Part shown: positions 1 through 8,607 of the stretch, piece by piece
How positions within the stretch are numbered: position 1 is the first letter of the stretch
How the letters are laid out: every line of letters begins with the position of its first letter
Origin: Gnomoniopsis sp. IMI 355080
Lineage: Eukaryota > Ascomycota > Sordariomycetes > Diaporthales > Gnomoniaceae
Length of the DNA: 50,378 bases
Direction of reading: 5' to 3'
Assembly (NCBI GenBank): GCA_027946555.1
Contig: JAPEVC010000251.1
Span: 1-50,378 of the forward strand
Position numbers and translations under genes: made by a program
Notes under the pieces: generated by a model
Told to the model about the DNA's origin: nothing
Databases searched by the model: none
The model's input: only the letters and a program-made list of their open reading frames with translations

Positions 1-85
1 GGTTTGTGGTGGGGGCGGGGTTAGCGCTGAAGCCGCCAAAGTCGAAGTCGGGGGTGTTGTCGATGGTCACTATGGAGGGCGACAT
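1..85 (-). CDS. N-terminus of an unrecognised protein (partial, runs off left edge)
   Basis: On the minus strand an ATG at 83-85 opens a frame that stays open to the left edge (28 codons). The peptide begins MSPSIVTIDNTPDFDFGGFS and continues with a Pro/Ala/Thr-rich stretch. The start context is good, with A at -3 and G at -1. I do not recognise the family; only the amino terminus is visible, and it looks disordered, as in many regulatory proteins. The 1.28 kb to its right would be its promoter. It could still be a chance frame. Confidence 0.4.
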   Translation of the reverse strand, partial: MSPSIVTIDNTPDFDFGGFSANPAPTTN

Positions 86-1362
86 CTTGACTAAGGTATT
101 TGGGTTATGTGTGTATCGGTCTGACAGTTATGTGGAAGAGGGCCTGTCGAGGGGTGTGATTTCGTAGCTGGTATATTTCCAAGTGAATGACAGATGGAAA
201 GAAATTGCGCGTCGGATGTTATTGTTATAGGGGAGTAGGGAAAAAGGTGGGAGAAGTGGTGCCGCCGGTCTTGATTTGATTTGGAGAAAGAGAGTTTTCG
301 GCCGGAATTGTCAATGCAAGGATATCTGCCATTGCGTCACTCACGCTACAGGCGCTATGCACTGTAATATGGAGAGCTACAGTGCCAGGCAAGTGTCCTG
401 GCAAATCAATACTGAGCTGATTACTGAATTGATTTCAAATCAATCAGTGCCTTTATTTCTACGCCTACCACTTCACCTACAGCAGCTGTGGTAGACTGCA
501 ATCCCGCTAGTCGTGAATGCCTGGGAGTGGAAACATTTGTCTCCGATCTTCGGCCTGTCCCTCCAAGACTGACTGGACTGGACCCTTCAAGACACCCTTC
601 AGGACGGATGTGGATCTCGGAAGTGCTTGCATAGCAGCTAATTTGTCTGGGCCAATTCTTCACATCTCGAGTCCAGTGCCTTGGACCTTGGGCAGCTTTG
701 TTTGTTGGCTCTTTATTAAGACTTATCAATATGTGCTACAACAGTGGCTTTAGTCCTGTCCTTCCCCACTGGAAATGCCAGCGAAACAAGTACTGTATAT
801 CATTGTACAGTATGTACTTTCATTGCGGCAAATGCCGGGCTCATGAGTTTACAAGGGGAATCATGTATCCACAGTGCTCCCCAATAAGAAGATTGGCATT
901 GCTCAAAGGTGACCTTTGCAGGGTCTCTGTCTGGCTTTGTATATTGAAGCACTATACTGTCTTCAGACAATTTGGTCATATTGTTGTGACTTGGCTTGGA
1001 CTGTACTTCTATTCGAAGTTGCGTTATTTGTCGCGGTACGTCTTTGCAAAATCTTCTCTGAGAGCCTTCAAGGGGGGAAGACGGTGTTTGTCTGGCATGT
1101 TTTCCGGAGAAAAATCCTCTGTTTCTTTGCTCTGAAACACCCTCGCCGTTTTTTGCAGCGTTGCTTCTCGTTGTAGAGTTATTGCAAGGTGACGGCCTTC
1201 ATCAACACACGAGTATATTTGCGGCCTGCAATGTCGAGTCTCAGTGCGCCCGTCGTGGGACTCAAGTCACAACAAGCAAATCCGCTCTCGAATCAGTCAT
1301 CCCAATCAGTCTTTCCCATCGCCCAGAACGTTGGGCATTTACCATTTGTCATCTATCAAGTC
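86..1362. other. Intergenic region, no supported gene; inverted repeats
   Basis: This stretch lies between the start of the left-edge gene and the stop of the AP-3 mu gene. Open frames here are short, overlap each other on both strands and resemble no family I know. It holds two overlapping inverted repeats at 360-403 and a 7-bp inverted repeat (TACTGTA / TACAGTA, 791-797 and 806-812). It probably contains the promoter and 5' leader of the left-edge gene. Confidence 0.5.
360..403. repeat. Two overlapping inverted repeats
   Basis: CACTGTA at 360-366 is repeated inverted as TACAGTG at 378-384. TGCCAGG at 383-389 is repeated inverted as CCTGGCA at 397-403. The two pairs share two bases, so the two hairpins would be mutually exclusive. 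They sit about 280-320 bp upstream of the left-edge start codon. A role as regulator binding site or RNA hairpin is speculative. Confidence 0.4.
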
Positions 1363-2979
1363 CTAGCAACGTATTTCAACGCCCCCTTTCGACACTGTTA
1401 GATATTTTACACCCTTGTAGGGCTTAACGCCTTCTCCTAGCCCTCTGCTCTTCCTAGTCTCTAGCATGATGCTCTCGACCCTGATCCCACTTGGTAACCA
1501 GCCTTTCACCGTAAAGCTGACCGACGCCGAACTAGGCATGAGGATCTTGTTTTGAGCGACTTTGGCGGCATCACGATCCTCCGCCGTCTCCTGGCCAGCA
1601 GCTTTGTCGAGCTTTGAGGCTGCAGATATAGGTTCGGCCTGGTAGGGCTCATCATAGCCATAATCATTTGCCATGGGGCTGTCCTCGTCGTCTTCGGTGG
1701 GATGTCCGACGACTGTGCAGCGCAGGGTGAAATAGGCTGCTCCTGCCGCTAGGTCCTTCGAGGGTATGTGCCACTGTAGCTGATTATCGCCTGGGTTGTA
1801 GGTTGCGTCGCCCTTGGTAGGTCTGACCTCGGGGAGATTCCTGACGTCCTCGGGTAAAGGCACTGATATGACAACGTCCTCCATCGCAGGAGAAGAAGGA
1901 CCATTTCGGCCTCCTGCACTTGAGCCACCCCTTCCGAAGCCAGTAGAAGCTGGACCGCTGTTTATGCCAAATACTTTGTTGACATTGACCCTGACCTCAA
2001 AGTCAGACCCTGTCGGCCCGAGTCCCGTCTTCATCTCGATGCTCACGGGCAGTTTCAAGCTGCTTGCGCTCATGTTTCCACTCTTGCCGCTTGTGAACGG
2101 CAGCAAGTCTACCTGGTACCCAGCCAATATGAACCTCCCATCTGGCGGTATAAAGCTCAAAAGCCCGGGCTGTTCCTTCCACTTCGCCAGCCGCACACAA
2201 GGATGAAATACCGGCAGCTCCAATACATTGCCCAGATTATGCTTCCCTGAGGGTCCCGTCAGCGTCATACTGATGTCTGGCACGCCCGATACCTTGCTCG
2301 TAAACGCAATGGTGCCATTCGCAAAAGCCGCCAGCGGTCGGCCGCTCGGTGCAAGCGTGACACTGAGCGTCTCCACGACGTCTGCATATAACTCATTACT
2401 AGTATGGCGCACATTGGCGCGGCGCCATGGTAGGGCGGGCGCCGTGGTCTGCGACAGCGACGGCAGCATGCCCGGGCTAGGGGCGCGACCGTAGGCGCCG
2501 AGGTCCTTGACCTGGCCGGGCAGGGTAATGGACCCGAGAAGCTTGCCCATCCATCCTTCTACCTCCACGACGTCACGTAGAGCGTTGGGCTCGGTTGTGG
2601 CGACTGTACCGCCATCGCACATCTCGGTAAGGAGCTGGGCGACGACATCGTAGTTGTTTTCGATCTTGTGGGAGATAAGTGGCGCTGTGAGGAACTCTTC
2701 GAGGGCGTCAACAATTCGGTGGAGGAACTCGAGGATCAGGAGCGGTTCGACTTCGCTGGAAGTGGTGAGAAGGAAGAGAATGTTGCCGTGGACGAGACTG
2801 AAGACGAGCGTGGGAGGATTGGTGTTGGTGAGGAAGAGCGGATTCGGTCGGGGCGAGGGATGGGAGAGGTAGAGCGGGAGGAGATGAGGGGCGGAGATTG
2901 GTCGTGATGTGTAGGTATGTGATAGAATCGGCGAGTTCCGCTCGTCAAAGATGTGTATTGCTTCTATCACGCCGTCCAT
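1363..2979 (-). CDS. APM3: AP-3 adaptor complex subunit mu
   Basis: Medium chain of the AP-3 clathrin-adaptor-like complex, which sorts cargo from Golgi/endosome to the vacuole. The single uninterrupted frame gives 538 residues. The N-terminal part (about 1-150) is a longin-like domain starting MDGVIEAIHIFDERNSP, with the hydrophobic strands and helix expected of mu chains. A linker leads to the mu-homology domain from about residue 190, announced by VRHTSNELYADVVETLSVTL, the hallmark junction of AP mu subunits. The protein ends in the final beta strand (GVKYLTVSKGGVEIRC) seen in AP mu tails. A low-complexity insertion of Gly/Ser and acidic residues interrupts the mu-homology domain. The length is slightly above the usual 420-500. 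The start is the first ATG of a frame that begins directly with the longin domain. It is divergent from the DMAC1-like gene at 3621. Confidence 0.9.
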   Translation of the reverse strand: MDGVIEAIHIFDERNSPILSHTYTSRPISAPHLLPLYLSHPSPRPNPLFLTNTNPPTLVFSLVHGNILFLLTTSSEVEPLLILEFLHRIVDALEEFLTAPLISHKIENNYDVVAQLLTEMCDGGTVATTEPNALRDVVEVEGWMGKLLGSITLPGQVKDLGAYGRAPSPGMLPSLSQTTAPALPWRRANVRHTSNELYADVVETLSVTLAPSGRPLAAFANGTIAFTSKVSGVPDISMTLTGPSGKHNLGNVLELPVFHPCVRLAKWKEQPGLLSFIPPDGRFILAGYQVDLLPFTSGKSGNMSASSLKLPVSIEMKTGLGPTGSDFEVRVNVNKVFGINSGPASTGFGRGGSSAGGRNGPSSPAMEDVVISVPLPEDVRNLPEVRPTKGDATYNPGDNQLQWHIPSKDLAAGAAYFTLRCTVVGHPTEDDEDSPMANDYGYDEPYQAEPISAASKLDKAAGQETAEDRDAAKVAQNKILMPSSASVSFTVKGWLPSGIRVESIMLETRKSRGLGEGVKPYKGVKYLTVSKGGVEIRC

Positions 2980-3620
2980 CTTTGCGAGGTTGTGGGAGGA
3001 GAGTTGTAGTGAACGGGAGCGTCGTCGTCGGTGGTGGGGCAGACATGACGCGCCTGCAGCTTGAGCAAGCAGCTTGAACCCTGCAGTGCCTGCATGTGAA
3101 GAGTAGGCCGGTCTCCAACCCCTACTAAGTACTGGGCCTCAGTAAGTATACAAGCAAACAACACTACATTCCATTATAAACGTAATGCCTTTTGAAAGAA
3201 ATTATAGAGCTCTGCTTCAGCACAAGAACTCACTAATCTCATGTCAAGGCCTAGATACGGTGGATTCTTTATGCGAATACATGAAGAGACGGCCACTAAA
3301 ATTGCGCAAGGGCCTATGGCAGTACAGCCTCGAAACTGCTTACTTACACACAGACTTACAAGTTCCGCAGCACGCTTCAGGTGAGGCTAGGTATATAAAG
3401 CCATTCGAAAGGATCTACTCTATAATCAACAATATCAGAAAGCAATAAGCGCACAGTGGCTGCGTGCCCTTTTTCCTCTTCCAACCAAATTCCGGGAATC
3501 CCTAACCCTGGCTCATCAAAGCAGTTCACGCGGAGTACTAGATCCTTTATTTGGCGTGCTCGAGAAACGCAGTCTCAACTCTGACTATGTGTTCGAATTC
3601 AATCTCCGCGACTAGCCAAT
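2980..3620. other. Divergent intergenic region, no gene seen
   Basis: These 641 bp separate two divergent genes and should hold both promoters. A short AT-rich open frame (3185-3448) has no family resemblance and an unconvincing composition. I see no RNA gene here. Confidence 0.5.
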
Positions 3621-3996
3621 ATGGCCGGCGACACACCATCCCTCCCTTCGTTGGACAAGCCAGTCAAGGCAAATGAGATTCTAAAGCAAGAGCAGCGTGA
3701 TTATGACTGCACGCCATGCCGTGTCATAGGTAAGATGGGCGGACCCCCCCCCCTCCGGGGTTGCTGCTGTTGTGTGTTGGCAACCCGTTTTTTACTGACC
3801 ATGGTTTGTACCAGGCGGCACTGCTTTTATTGGACTTGCTGGCTATAGTTACTATGAGGGTATGAGGCAACTCGAACTAAACCGAAACGAAATTCTCAAA
3901 AGCAAGTCCATGATTGGGATGAGGCCGCGGAAGGTCGGGCTTGCAGGCATATCACTTGGATTGTTTTGGATGGGTGTTTATCGATTATTTGGATGA
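3621..3996 (+). CDS. DMAC1-like small mitochondrial inner-membrane protein (DUF4536)
   Basis: Two exons, 3621-3729 and 3815-3996, give 96 residues. The intron of 85 nt starts GTAAGA and ends CCAG, and joining restores GGT in VIGGTAFIGLAGYSYYEG. The protein has a short polar head, a CTPC pair directly before a first hydrophobic helix (about 37-55), a basic loop, and a second hydrophobic helix ending GLFWMGVYRLFG. This two-helix plan with the YDCTPCRVIG-type motif matches the distal membrane-arm assembly component 1-like family, small inner-membrane proteins tied in animals to complex I membrane-arm assembly. In fungi the role is less defined. The intron carries a run of 10 C (3744-3753), which makes this stretch prone to sequencing error but does not touch the coding frame. 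Confidence 0.75.
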
Positions 3997-4644
3997 AAAG
4001 CGAGGGAGCCACGAAGTCACAAAGCAAGAAATCTTGCCCAACATCTACATTGGGACTTGGGGGGGGGGGGGCTTGAAGGAAGTCGCCGTCGAGGCGGGAC
4101 ATTGTGTGGGCTGAGACAGAATGCGTTCATGGCCCAACCAACAAAGCCATATGCTCTGCTGAGTATGAGTTCAACATGGACGTCAGAAATCAAAGTGTAT
4201 ATCCAGACTGTGAGCCTGGGCAGGAAATCTGGCTGCGTGAAGGCAATTAAGGTGGGTGTCGTTGCCCTCAAGCTGGCGGGCAGCGGGTCGGCGATAAGAT
4301 AAGAGCTTTTAGAAACTCTCGATCGAGCATCACTCATCTCTGACGACGAGCCGATGAAATGTCACTGTATTGATCTCGACAACTTGACGCCCCTCTTCTC
4401 GAACTGTGATACCCCGTACGATTACGTTGACGCCAGTTTATACACATATTTTCCCCAACGCCACGAGCTCACCAGCAGCCACATTGGCGACCGCAGCATT
4501 GAACGGGACAGACAAAATTTCCACGTCCAAACGGCGACCACAGTATCGACTCACTGAGACGCAAAGGCACTCATCAACAGTCGTGTACAGTGCACTTGAG
4601 AGCGCACCGTCGAAAGGGAATAGCAGATCGCCAAAACGGTAAAC
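3997..4644. other. Intergenic region with a poly-G tract
   Basis: This 648-bp gap lies between two plus-strand genes. It contains a run of 13 G at 4059-4071 and otherwise only overlapping short frames on both strands. It should carry the 3' end of the DMAC1-like transcript and the promoter of RRP4. Confidence 0.5.
4059..4071 (+). repeat. Homopolymer run of 13 G
   Basis: Thirteen consecutive G residues lie about 60 bp downstream of the DMAC1-like stop codon, probably in its 3' UTR. The exact length of such a tract is often uncertain in assemblies. Confidence 0.8.
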
Positions 4645-5840
4645 ATGGCCATCACAATAATACAACCCAAGCCGACCCCCCAGTTCGTACATCGCGATGC
4701 AGGCGCCTCATCCGACTCAGACTCAGATACCGGGGGCGGTGTCGATCTTGAAGGTGACGTCTCTATGGACATTGGCCGTCCATACAAGCGCGCAAAGTAT
4801 GGCGACGACATCGTCACCCCAGGCGAGGTCATCACCGACGACACACAGTACATGAGGTATGTGTGTGCCTTTTTGTCTCCCGCGCTAAATCTCCTTCACA
4901 TCTTATATAAATGCTCCCCTCCCCCATATGATAAGCGAACCTTTTGACTGATGCCATCCCCCCCAGAGGCCATGGCACCTATATTGTCCCCAACACCGTC
5001 AGCACCTCCATCACTTCCTCCCTCGCAGGCATTATCACGCGCACCAACAAGCTCATCTCAGTGCGTCCCCTGCGCGCGCGCTACACGCCCGAGGTAGGCG
5101 ACCTCGTCGTCGGCCGCATCGTCGAAGTGCAGTCCAAGCGCTGGCGCGTCGACGTCGGCGGCACGCAGCTGGCCGGCCTGCCGCTGTCCGCCATCAACCT
5201 CCCCGGCGGCATCCAGCGACGGCGCACCGAGACCGACGAGCTGGCGATCCGCAACTTTTTCGCCGAGGGCGACCTGTTGGTCGCCGAGGTGCAGCAAATC
5301 TATCCGGATGGCGGCGCGGTGCTGCATACGCGCAGTCTAAAGTACGGCAAGTTGCGGAACGGGGTCTTTTTGGCGGTCAGTGGCACCGGCGGGGGTGGTG
5401 GCGTGGTGAGGAGTCGCAGGCAGGTTTGGACGATGGAGGTGGGTACGTTGCGGGGTGGTGGTGAGGGCGCGGGGAAGATTGATGTCGTACTTGGGGTGAA
5501 TGGCTATGTGTGGATCAGCAAGCATGTCGAGGACCAGAGCCTGGTGGGCGCAGCTGGTGGTGCTAGTGTGGGGGTAACGAACATGGAGGAGAGTGTCAGC
5601 CAGGCTGTGTACAGCAGTCAGAACGACTTTATCGAGGTCGACATCATGAGGGAGATTACAAGGGTGAGGGGGGTCATCACGGCGCTGGTGGAAAACGGCC
5701 TGCGTGTCGACGAGGATATGGTTATGAGGGGTTACAGCGAGGCTGTGGAGATGGCAAGAGCTTCCGAGGAAGGGGAGGAGGATATCTATCTGGGAGGTGA
5801 AAAGGGCCAGCAACTGGCTGCGATGCTCATCGCGAGATAG
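4645..5840 (+). CDS. RRP4: RNA exosome complex subunit RRP4
   Basis: Cap subunit of the nuclear and cytoplasmic RNA exosome, which guides RNA into the core for 3'-5' processing and decay. Exons 4645-4856 and 4967-5840 give 361 residues; the 110-nt intron starts GTATGT and ends CCCAG, and splicing creates YMRGHGTYIVP. After an acidic Ser/Asp-rich head (about 20-50) comes the N-terminal beta domain (RGHGTY). An S1 RNA-binding domain follows (from about 105, GDLVVGRIVEVQSKRWRVDV). A KH domain contains the family GxNGxxW loop (VLGVNGYVWISKHV). This order is specific to RRP4. Fungal orthologues are 320-370 residues. A Gly-rich insert between S1 and KH is a local variation. The gene converges on OMA1, with 137 bp between stop codons. 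Confidence 0.92.
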
Positions 5841-5977
5841 AACAAAATCAATCGTTGTTCGGCTACCATGATTCGGTGTTATAACAATGGTATACTAGGT
5901 CCTATATGGCCGCCCCAACTCCTTCCAGACTCCTTGGCCTTGGATGAAAATGCGATGCGAGAAAAAGCGCTGATCGT

Positions 5978-7159
5978 CTACATTCCCCTACTCAGAACCT
6001 CACTCCTCTCCATGGCCCGTCTAAACATTTCCGCAAAGCCCTGCGTACCCTTGCAATCGCTCTTCTCCCGTTTCTCCAGCGCCTCTGGGAGCCACTTGGT
6101 AATGGTCTCGATGCGATGCTGGTTGCTCGGATGCGTACTCACAAATTCCGGCGGCTCCTTGCCCAATTGTTGTTGAACACGATGCATTCGTGACCACAAC
6201 GTGATCGCCTCCCTCGGATCATAGCACGCCTCCGCCATAATCATCAGCCCAATGTAATCAGCCTCGCTCTCCTGCATCCGACCCATAGGGCGGGTAAACA
6301 GTAGACTCAGCGCACCTCCGCCAAACAAGTACCCGGCAATGAACGTGAAGGGCGTCGCAGCGAGCGCCATGAGCAAGCCTCCCAGGAAGAACGTCTCGCC
6401 CACGGAAGCGGACAGGCGCTCCGACACATGTTTCGCCAAGTTGTGTGCGATCTCATGGCTCAGGACCGCCGCCAGCTGATCATCCGTCTGCGCAATGCGC
6501 AGCAGCCCGCTGTACACAAAAACCTTGCCCCCCGGCAGCACAAACGCATTGGCGGCGCTCAAGTTGTCGTTGTGAATCACATTCACCTCCCACACCTCGT
6601 CACGGGCCGCGGGGCCGGCCACCTGCGCCAGCCTCTCCATGACACGCTTGACCATTCGCACGGCCGGGGCGTTGGGCGGCATCAGCCAGACGCCCTGCCG
6701 CTCCATATCGTTGAGGAGGACCTTGTATTGTGCCTCCCCGAGCTCGCGCACGGTCTGTTCGGAGTAGCAGTTGAAGCGTGTGCGGCCCGAGACGGGCACG
6801 ACCTCGAGGTTGTACCAGTAGAAGAGGACGGCGGCGGCAAAGGCGACGGCAACGAAAGTGTGTGTGCGCGGCGAGCGCAGAAAATCGCTGACGGTGTGGC
6901 GTGTGAGGGGCTTTGCGCTGCGCAGGCGGTGGTGGAACCAGGGGTCGCCTAGTGATGGATCGTAGTCGACTTTGGGCTGTTCGTGTGGGTCAAGGCGACG
7001 CGCGCAGAGGTGCGACTGGGAAAAGACGCGTCGTGAGGCGATGGACGCGATGATGCTCGGTCGTGTTATGGTGTCGTGGAGGCGGAAGGGCCGAGCGTGG
7101 AGGGAGGTTGTCGCGGCGTAGGGCCGTAGCCGTAGGAGGAGAAACCCTCGCGAGGCCAT
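5978..7159 (-). CDS. OMA1: Mitochondrial metalloendopeptidase OMA1 (peptidase M48)
   Basis: Zinc protease of the mitochondrial inner membrane, part of the quality-control and stress-response network. One frame, 393 residues. The first 55 or so residues are Arg/Ser-rich with few acids, as in a matrix-targeting presequence. One membrane helix lies at about 101-118 (TFVAVAFAAAVLFYWYNL). The M48 zinc motif HEIAH is at 235-239 inside LAAVLSHEIAHNLAKHVSER, and the third zinc ligand is the Glu of ESEAD near 299. A second hydrophobic stretch at about 258-290 lies between them, as in the family. The size agrees with fungal OMA1 (about 330-400). The start is the first ATG, which supplies the presequence. 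A long plus-strand open frame over 6428-6952 is an antisense shadow. Confidence 0.92.
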   Translation of the reverse strand: MASRGFLLLRLRPYAATTSLHARPFRLHDTITRPSIIASIASRRVFSQSHLCARRLDPHEQPKVDYDPSLGDPWFHHRLRSAKPLTRHTVSDFLRSPRTHTFVAVAFAAAVLFYWYNLEVVPVSGRTRFNCYSEQTVRELGEAQYKVLLNDMERQGVWLMPPNAPAVRMVKRVMERLAQVAGPAARDEVWEVNVIHNDNLSAANAFVLPGGKVFVYSGLLRIAQTDDQLAAVLSHEIAHNLAKHVSERLSASVGETFFLGGLLMALAATPFTFIAGYLFGGGALSLLFTRPMGRMQESEADYIGLMIMAEACYDPREAITLWSRMHRVQQQLGKEPPEFVSTHPSNQHRIETITKWLPEALEKREKSDCKGTQGFAEMFRRAMERSEVLSRGM

Positions 7160-7899
7160 GGTGGGGGAGGGTCCGGCTGGCGAGCCGGGATTCTGAAGAA
7201 GAGCTCCAAGATGACAGCAAGTTGCTACAGTTTGATTGTGGTGTTTCTGGTATGGGCAACACTTTTTGTTGTGAAGAGGAGGACGAGGAGTTGGATCCGG
7301 GCCGCCCGCGGCAGATGCTCGTAAGCAATCCTCAATACGGGCAGCCCGGTTGCTGGCAGCGATTCAATAACATAATACCAGAAGGTTCTCCCATTGAGCA
7401 ATGATAGATGGCCCAACGCAGGACTACAGTGGGTTTTCGTTGAACTATAACTTCTACACACTTCTTTGCTACTACTTTGCAGTACTTCTCCAGGCTTGGT
7501 ACAACTACTACCATAGTATCGATGCCCGGGCGATGCCTCGCCATAGAGTTATCATCAAAATCCTTGAACGATGACGTTGAAATGCTGGCTTGTATTCCGT
7601 ACATGACCCTGGCCCTTGTCGTCGTCTTCCCGAGCGAGCGTGCACCAACACCGACAAAGAAAAGGTCCCACTGTCACGCTGAGCCGAGGTCCATTTTCCC
7701 CAGATTCTCGGCTCGAGTCTCACAGCATCAGACGACCTCCTCTCGCCCATACAAATCCGCAGCATTTCCAATCACCCATTCACATTCACTCTTCCATCCT
7801 TCTAATTGCCAACACAAGAGCTGCACCCTTCCAGCCCACTGATCCTGTATATCTTTTAAATCCCTTACCGTAACCATTCCCATTCAAAAGTCCTCCAAA
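7160..7899. other. Divergent promoter region OMA1 / cytochrome b5
   Basis: These 740 bp separate two divergent genes. Several short frames exist on both strands but none resembles a protein family. The stretch before the cytochrome b5 start is pyrimidine-rich (about 7770-7830), as in many fungal core promoters. Confidence 0.5.
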
Positions 7900-8224
7900 A
7901 TGTCAAAGCAGTACACAACAGCCGACGTGGCCCAACACAAGGATGAGGCCAACGGCATGTGGATCATTGTCGACACGGGCGTCTACGATATCACAAGTAC
8001 GTAGCTTCTTTTTGTTTCGGTCTCCGCCGAACGTTTCCCGCTACCAGGCTGACATTTCACTCCCAGACTTTCTTGATGAGCACCCAGGCGGTCCTAAAAT
8101 CCTGAAGAGGATGGCAGGCAAGGACTCTTCCAAGCAATTCTGGAAATACCACAACGCCAAGGTCTTGCAAAAGTACGGCCCCAAGCTGAAGATTGGCGAC
8201 GTGAAGGAGGCCGCGAAACTATGA
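7900..8224 (+). CDS. Small soluble cytochrome b5-type haem protein
   Basis: Exons 7900-7996 and 8067-8224 give 84 residues. The 70-nt intron has donor GTACGT and acceptor CCCAG, and joining yields DITNFLDEHPGG. Both axial haem ligands are present: His in the core motif DEHPGG and the second His in FWKYHNAKVL. There is no signal peptide and no C-terminal membrane anchor, so this is a free cytosolic b5 domain (or the haem subunit of another electron-transfer partner) and not the ER-anchored b5 of about 130 residues. Such short b5 proteins are common in filamentous fungi and their partners are mostly unknown. It lies tail to tail with the P450 (383 bp between stops). Confidence 0.9.
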
Positions 8225-8607
8225 TCGCATTGTACTTTTATTATTGGGCCGGCGCATGTTGCGGCTCAAGTGAGATTGAGCTGGCGGCAAGGGACACACG
8301 AGACTTGGACTTACGAGCGATGTTGTTTTGACTGATTTATCCCGTTGCGAGACGTTCTTGGCGATATGAACCGCAGGACTTCAAAGGACTTATTTTAGAA
8401 AGACATTTCTTCCAAATCTATCACTATACCTCAGTCGAGACGCTGACATTTCCTACTCCGTTGTCCGCTCACTCAGGCCCTTTCTTTTCTATCAACGACA
8501 GTGGGTCAAAGTACACATCCCTGCCAATCTTCCCGCTTCACACAACGCCATGCTACGAAACTTTCTTTTACTCGATATTGGCTTGAAAGAGCATGTCCAA
8601 TTCGCCT
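8225..8607. other. Convergent 3' region, no gene seen
   Basis: This 383-bp gap lies between the stop codons of cytochrome b5 and the P450. It should contain only the two 3' UTRs; no open frame of note extends through it apart from an antisense shadow of the last P450 exon. Confidence 0.5.

Noticed and set aside
6428..6952. 174-codon plus-strand frame over OMA1
   Set aside because: Antisense shadow of the OMA1 coding sequence, caused by third-position GC bias.
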